A stretch of DNA of 64,000 nucleotides, taken from positions 1 through 64,000 of the forward strand of contig NZ_JAFFSX010000001.1 of the NCBI RefSeq assembly GCF_017948485.1, read 5' to 3'. The stretch is from Streptomyces sp. GESEQ-35 (GTDB lineage: Bacteria; Actinomycetota; Actinomycetes; Streptomycetales; Streptomycetaceae). This document shows, piece by piece, positions 60,818-64,000 of the stretch. Position 1 is the stretch's first letter, and each line of letters starts with the position of its first letter. Below the pieces are notes generated by a model. It saw nothing but the letters and a program-made list of their open reading frames with translations. It was not told the DNA's origin and ran no database searches. Both the position numbers and the translations under genes were made by a program.

Positions 60818-61632
60818 AACGTATGGCGACTCTGGCCGCCGTCTATGACGCCGATCCGGCCGTGCGCCGCCCGCATGACGTCATCGCCCCGCCCGGCGGC
60901 CGCAGCACCGCCCGAATCCCGCGCCCCGGGCCGAAAGCGCAGGCCAAGTGGCTGACCGGATCGGTCGAGCATGATCCCGAGTACGTCATTGCCGCCGCCT
61001 TCGTCCAGGCCCAGGAGCGACCCGCGGCCCGCGGCCCGCAGCACCATAGGTGCTGGGTGGTCCTCGTCAACGGCGCCCGCCACCAACTCGACCTGATCCG
61101 GGCCGAGGCCAAGCGCCGCGGCGTGACCATCCACATCGTCCTCGACCTGGTCCACGTGATCGAGAAACTCCGGGCCGCCTCCCACTGCTTCCACGCTCCC
61201 GCCGACCCGGCTACCGAGGACTGGATCGCCGTCCAGACCGCCCGCATCCTTCGCGGATGCGCCCAGCAGGCCGCCGACGAGATCCGCGCCGAGGCCGATC
61301 ACCGCAAGCTGGCAGGCGATCAACGGACCGCCATCGACAAAGCCTGTCAATACCTCGCCAACAACGCCGAGTTCGTTCACTACGACCGGGCTCTCACTGC
61401 CGGCTGGCCGATCGCCAGCGGCGGCGTCGAAGGCACGGCCCGCCACCTCATCGCCGACCGACTCGACATTACCGGCAGCAGATGGAGCGTGCCGGGCGCT
61501 GAGGCCCTCCTCATCCTCCGTGCCGTCATCAGCAACGACGACTTCCCGGCGTATTGGCGGTTCCATACAGCTCACGAACATCACCGTGTCCATGAAAGCC
61601 CTGATCAGGACAGATACGGCCTCGTCTCCTGA
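60818..61632 (+). pseudogene. ISKra4-family transposase, N-terminally truncated
   Basis: The reading from KRMATLAAVYDADPAVRRPH onward is the C-terminal two thirds of an ISKra4-type transposase. It includes LVLVNGARHQLDLI-like VVLVNGARHQLDLIRAEAK, IVLDLVHVIEKL, and the end AGWPIASGGVEGTARHLIAD, then RLDITGSRWSVPGAEALL. Full proteins are about 450-500 residues, so the beginning is lost. No element ends were found. Confidence 0.7.
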
Positions 61633-61640
61633 TCAGTAAT

Positions 61641-62264
61641 TCAGACGCGGAGTTCGGACGGGAAGCCCGTCCAGCGAAGTTCGGGAGGAAGGTGTCCCGT
61701 GTCGTTGTAAACGAGCAGGGCGGCTGGACGGCCGGGTGCATAGCGGATGACCGTCAGCGCGGCGTTGGCGTGGTTGAGTCCGATCCAACGCCAGTTCGGG
61801 GCGTTGAGGGCATCGCGGACCAGCCAGGCGACCAGGAAGTTGTGGGTGACAACAAGCTCGTGGCGCGGTTGATCACCATTCACCGGCCCGGTGAACCGCG
61901 CGAGGACTGCCCGCGCGAGACCGGGTCCCGACTCGCGCTCCCCCTTGGGGAACTGAGCCAGGCGATCCAGCATGGCATCGGCTGTCTCGGGCGGCAGCTC
62001 ATCTCGGGCCGGGAGATGGGGGAGGTAGTCCCCGACCAACTCTGACGGCTGGATGGGGACATCGCCGAGACGGCCGTGGATCAGGTGGGCCGTCTGCGCC
62101 GCGCGCGCGAGGGGACCGTGGTGGATCGTTGACAGGGGCGCGTGGCGAAGCCGTTCACCGAGCAGTTCAGCCTGGCGGCGGCCCTGCGCGGACAGCTCGC
62201 TCTCGTCGTCCGACGCCTCACCATGCCGGGCGAGGTAAAGGTAACGAGCGGCTGTTCCCGACAT
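61641..62264 (-). CDS. Histidine phosphatase family protein
   Basis: 207 residues. The N-terminal RHG motif is LYLARHGEASDDE with the phospho-acceptor His. Further on are GPLARAAQTAHLIHG and the second His in LVVTHNFLVAWLVRD. It is a phosphoglycerate-mutase-like phosphatase acting on small phosphorylated molecules; the substrate is unknown. The ATG at 62264 has GAAGG nine bases upstream; an in-frame GTG at 62273 is the alternative. It ends 9 bp from the convergent transposase relic. Confidence 0.85.
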   Translation of the reverse strand: MSGTAARYLYLARHGEASDDESELSAQGRRQAELLGERLRHAPLSTIHHGPLARAAQTAHLIHGRLGDVPIQPSELVGDYLPHLPARDELPPETADAMLDRLAQFPKGERESGPGLARAVLARFTGPVNGDQPRHELVVTHNFLVAWLVRDALNAPNWRWIGLNHANAALTVIRYAPGRPAALLVYNDTGHLPPELRWTGFPSELRV

Positions 62265-62491
62265 GTGCGACACCCTTCGACCGTTTCAAGATCACCTGGT
62301 CTCCAGGACGCCACTCGGAATCGTGTAGTTCCCGTCACGCGTATTCGGTCCCTGCGGAAGAGCCACACCCAAGCCCGATCACTCCCAAGCGTCAGCGAGT
62401 CGCGTCCGAGTAATTCTGGGCGTGACCCATCCCTGCCACTTACCTCGGCCCCGGCCACGCGGCCTTGCACCACGCCTGACTGCCGACAGGT

Positions 62492-62651
62492 GTCAGCTGT
62501 GTGCCCGGGCTACATCGCCACCGATCTGAATAACAACCTCGGAACGCAGCATCCATCACAGGGCGCGCAGGTCGTCGTGCGCGCCGCCACGCTCCCGGCG
62601 GACGGTCCCAGCGGCGGCTTCTTCGACGTGAACGGCCCCGCGGGCTGGTGA
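62492..62651 (+). pseudogene. C-terminal fragment of a short-chain dehydrogenase
   Basis: VSAVCPGYIATDLNNNLGTQ, then HPSQGAQVVVRAATLPADGP and GGFFDVNGPAGW is the end of an SDR of the carbonyl-reductase type (V-xPG-xxxTD motif onward). The rest of the gene is missing. It is followed directly by the truncated C40 peptidase. Confidence 0.65.
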
Positions 62652-62669
62652 CCTTCAGGACTTCAGCCC

Positions 62670-63221
62670 GTCGGTGAGAATCTCGTTCAGACACCTGCGC
62701 CGAGCACTTGCACGGCGGCTCGTAGCACCCTCCGGCGCGCGATCTGGCACTACGACCCTTACGATACCTACGTCACCCAAGTCCTCAAGATCGCAGAAAC
62801 ATATGCGGTCGCCGCGCCCGCCCCAAGTAGTGCTGCCGCCAAGGCGGTTGCCTTCACCCGCGCCCAGCTCGGCACCCCGTACGTGTGGGGCGGCGACGGC
62901 CCGGCCGAGGGCGGCTTCGACTGCTCCGGCCTGACCCAGGCCGCCTACCGCACCGCCGGCATCACCATCCCCCGCGTCGCCCAGGCCCAGTACGACGCAG
63001 GCCTCCGCCTCCCGCAAGGCGAGCAACTGTCCCCAGGCGACCTGCTGTTCTTCGGCACCAGCCCCGGCAACATCACGCATGTCTCGCTCTACACCGGCCA
63101 CGGAAACGCCATCGACGCACCACGCCCCAGCGCGGTCGTCCGCGAAGGCCCCGCGAACACCGACACCCCCTCCTTCCAGGGCGCGACCAGGCCCGCGGTA
63201 CCAGGTGGGGGTGCCCGGTGA
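62670..63221 (+). pseudogene. C40 (NlpC/P60) peptidase lacking its N-terminal lytic domain
   Basis: The frame can be followed from about 62670: LRRAIWHYDPYDTYVTQVLK resembles the end of a lytic transglycosylase domain. A linker (APAPSSAAAK) leads to the NlpC/P60 domain: FTRAQLGTPYVWGGDGP, Cys in GGFDCSGLTQAAYRTAG and His in NITHVSLYTG. The N-terminus, with signal and the rest of the lysozyme-like domain, has been replaced by the SDR fragment. The intact form would be a two-domain wall hydrolase of conjugative elements. Confidence 0.6.
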
Positions 63222-63429
63222 AGCAGATCGCCGCCCGCGAAGCCATCAGGCTGCTCAAATCCATGACCCGCGTACCTGGCGGTGTTGGTCGCCGTCGCCG
63301 ACAACACCGCCATGGCAGCCTGGGTGAAGTCCCGGAATCAAGGCCCGATGGTCAGCCACATGTTCCGGGTCACGGGAAGTGGAGCAACTCCTTTATGGGC
63401 AAGGGGTGGCAACGCCGGGACATGCCTTC
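63222..63429 (+). other. Possible remnant downstream of the C40 gene
   Basis: A GTG next to the C40 stop begins MKQIAAREAIRLLKSMTRVP. Another frame then reads AVLVAVADNTAMAAWVKSRN. Broken reading frames suggest a decayed gene, perhaps from the same mobile element. No family is assigned. Confidence 0.25.
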
Positions 63430-64000
63430 TCAGTTGTCGCGTCGAGCGAGCGCGCGCAGGAAGGTGAGCGTCTCCATCTCGCGGTTGGTGGACTCTGTTG
63501 CAGAGGTGCCGTACCTGCGATTGGCGGAGAGCTTGACGATGGTGGTGCGGGCGGTCGGGTCGACATAGACGAACTGGTTGTAGACACCGATCGCGCTGAA
63601 CTCGCCGCGGTCGCCGGCTGGGAGCCACCAGTGGTGGCCGTAACCCAGGCCGGTCGGGTGGCCGCCGATGATCGGGCGGCCGGGCTCCAGGTGCGGGGCG
63701 GCGACGGTCAGCGAGTCGCGCACCCATGCGGCGGGGATGATCTGCTCGCCCTGCCACACGCCGCCGCACCGGTACAGCTCGCCGATCCGGGCGTAGTCGC
63801 GGGCGGTGAGGTTGAGCCCGCCGTAAGCCATCTCCGTTCCGGCCGGGTCGAGGACCCAGTAGCCGGGCGAGGTCATGCCGAGCGGCTCGCACAGCTTTTC
63901 CTGCATGTAGTCGCCCATCGTGCGGCCTGTCGCACGGGCCACGAGCGCGCCCAGCACCTGCGTCTCCCCGGAGTTGTAGGGCAAACGGTGCCCGGCTCGC
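63430..64000 (-). CDS. Beta-lactamase-family serine hydrolase, C-terminal part (runs off the window)
   Basis: About 190 codons are visible and the frame continues past the window edge. RAGHRLPYNSGETQVLGAL holds the YxN motif of class C-type serine hydrolases. EKLCEPLGMTSPGYWVLDPA, NLTARDYARIGELYRCGGVW and GYGHHWWLPAGDRGEFSAIG are family segments. The SxxK nucleophile motif lies beyond the edge. Probably an esterase or D-amino-peptidase-like enzyme; the substrate is unknown. Confidence 0.8.
   Translation of the reverse strand, partial: RAGHRLPYNSGETQVLGALVARATGRTMGDYMQEKLCEPLGMTSPGYWVLDPAGTEMAYGGLNLTARDYARIGELYRCGGVWQGEQIIPAAWVRDSLTVAAPHLEPGRPIIGGHPTGLGYGHHWWLPAGDRGEFSAIGVYNQFVYVDPTARTTIVKLSANRRYGTSATESTNREMETLTFLRALARRDN

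Noticed and set aside
1..64000. CRISPR arrays, rRNA and tRNA genes
   Set aside because: I looked for regularly spaced repeats and tRNA-like cloverleaf sequences and saw none. A tRNA scan would settle the tRNA point.
1..64000. A biosynthetic gene cluster
   Set aside because: Several oxidoreductases and regulators are present, but no PKS, NRPS, terpene synthase, RiPP precursor or other core gene.

Overview
The window looks like an accessory region of a Streptomyces chromosome (possibly a chromosome arm) or of a large actinomycete replicon. The DNA is very GC-rich with strong G/C bias at third codon positions. GTG and TTG starts are common. The protein families are typical of streptomycetes: AbgT transporter, CocE/NonD hydrolases, DUF3159, MmyB-like XRE regulators, DUF5937-like winged-helix regulators, PucR with a desaturase, and IS701, ISAs1, IS1182 and ISKra4 transposases. 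No rRNA, tRNA or CRISPR array was seen and no natural-product cluster is recognisable. Layout: 0-7.3 kb holds a secreted peptidoglycan-binding protein, an AraC regulator, a TnsA-like relic, an AbgT transporter with a winged-helix regulator, and a CocE/NonD hydrolase. 7.3-20.6 kb is bounded by two inverted, frameshifted copies of one IS5-type element. Between them lie a MerR-DUF3159-S15 hydrolase group sharing three near-identical operators, a berberine-bridge-type FAD oxidase divergent from an AraC regulator, an enoyl-CoA hydratase divergent from an HxlR regulator, a PemK/MazF-like protein and a broken IS701. 20.6-25 kb is mobile-element debris: a 244-bp deletion derivative of a complete 1.66-kb IS, that complete IS (which carries an extra coiled-coil gene), a perfect 36-bp palindrome, a YdeI-like gene, and an epoxide hydrolase interrupted by one stop codon. 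25-30.2 kb has two TetR/oxidoreductase pairs with palindromic operators, a small membrane protein with its own palindrome, and relics of two coupled AbiTii genes. 30.5-38.1 kb has three small hypothetical genes, a decayed sensor kinase, and a multi-recombinase module: a tyrosine recombinase, a small HTH protein, a Cys-rich zinc-ribbon recombinase and a truncated paralogue. 38.4-44.4 kb carries an SDR with an MmyB-like regulator, then a TetR-controlled operon of one SDR and two zinc alcohol dehydrogenases closed by a strong hairpin. 44.4-46.5 kb is a gene graveyard with pieces of an ATP-dependent DNA ligase, a NACHT-type C-terminus and a P-loop kinase, plus an odd thioredoxin. 46.5-54.1 kb holds PucR, ferredoxin reductase and acyl desaturase, then a large secreted subtilase. 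54.8-64 kb has an LLM oxidoreductase, SDR/MmyB and MFS/winged-helix pairs each with an operator, more transposase and integrase relics, a histidine phosphatase, a truncated C40 peptidase and a beta-lactamase-family hydrolase running off the edge. The recurring theme is a one-component regulator divergent from an oxidoreductase or exporter, with an inverted repeat between them. These small self-contained detoxification modules sit in a background of IS insertion and gene decay. The least standard pieces are the recombinase module (33.6-38.1 kb), the three-operator MerR circuit (10.8-11.7 kb), and the IS with its extra coiled-coil gene and its deletion derivative (23.0-24.7 and 20.65-20.9 kb).
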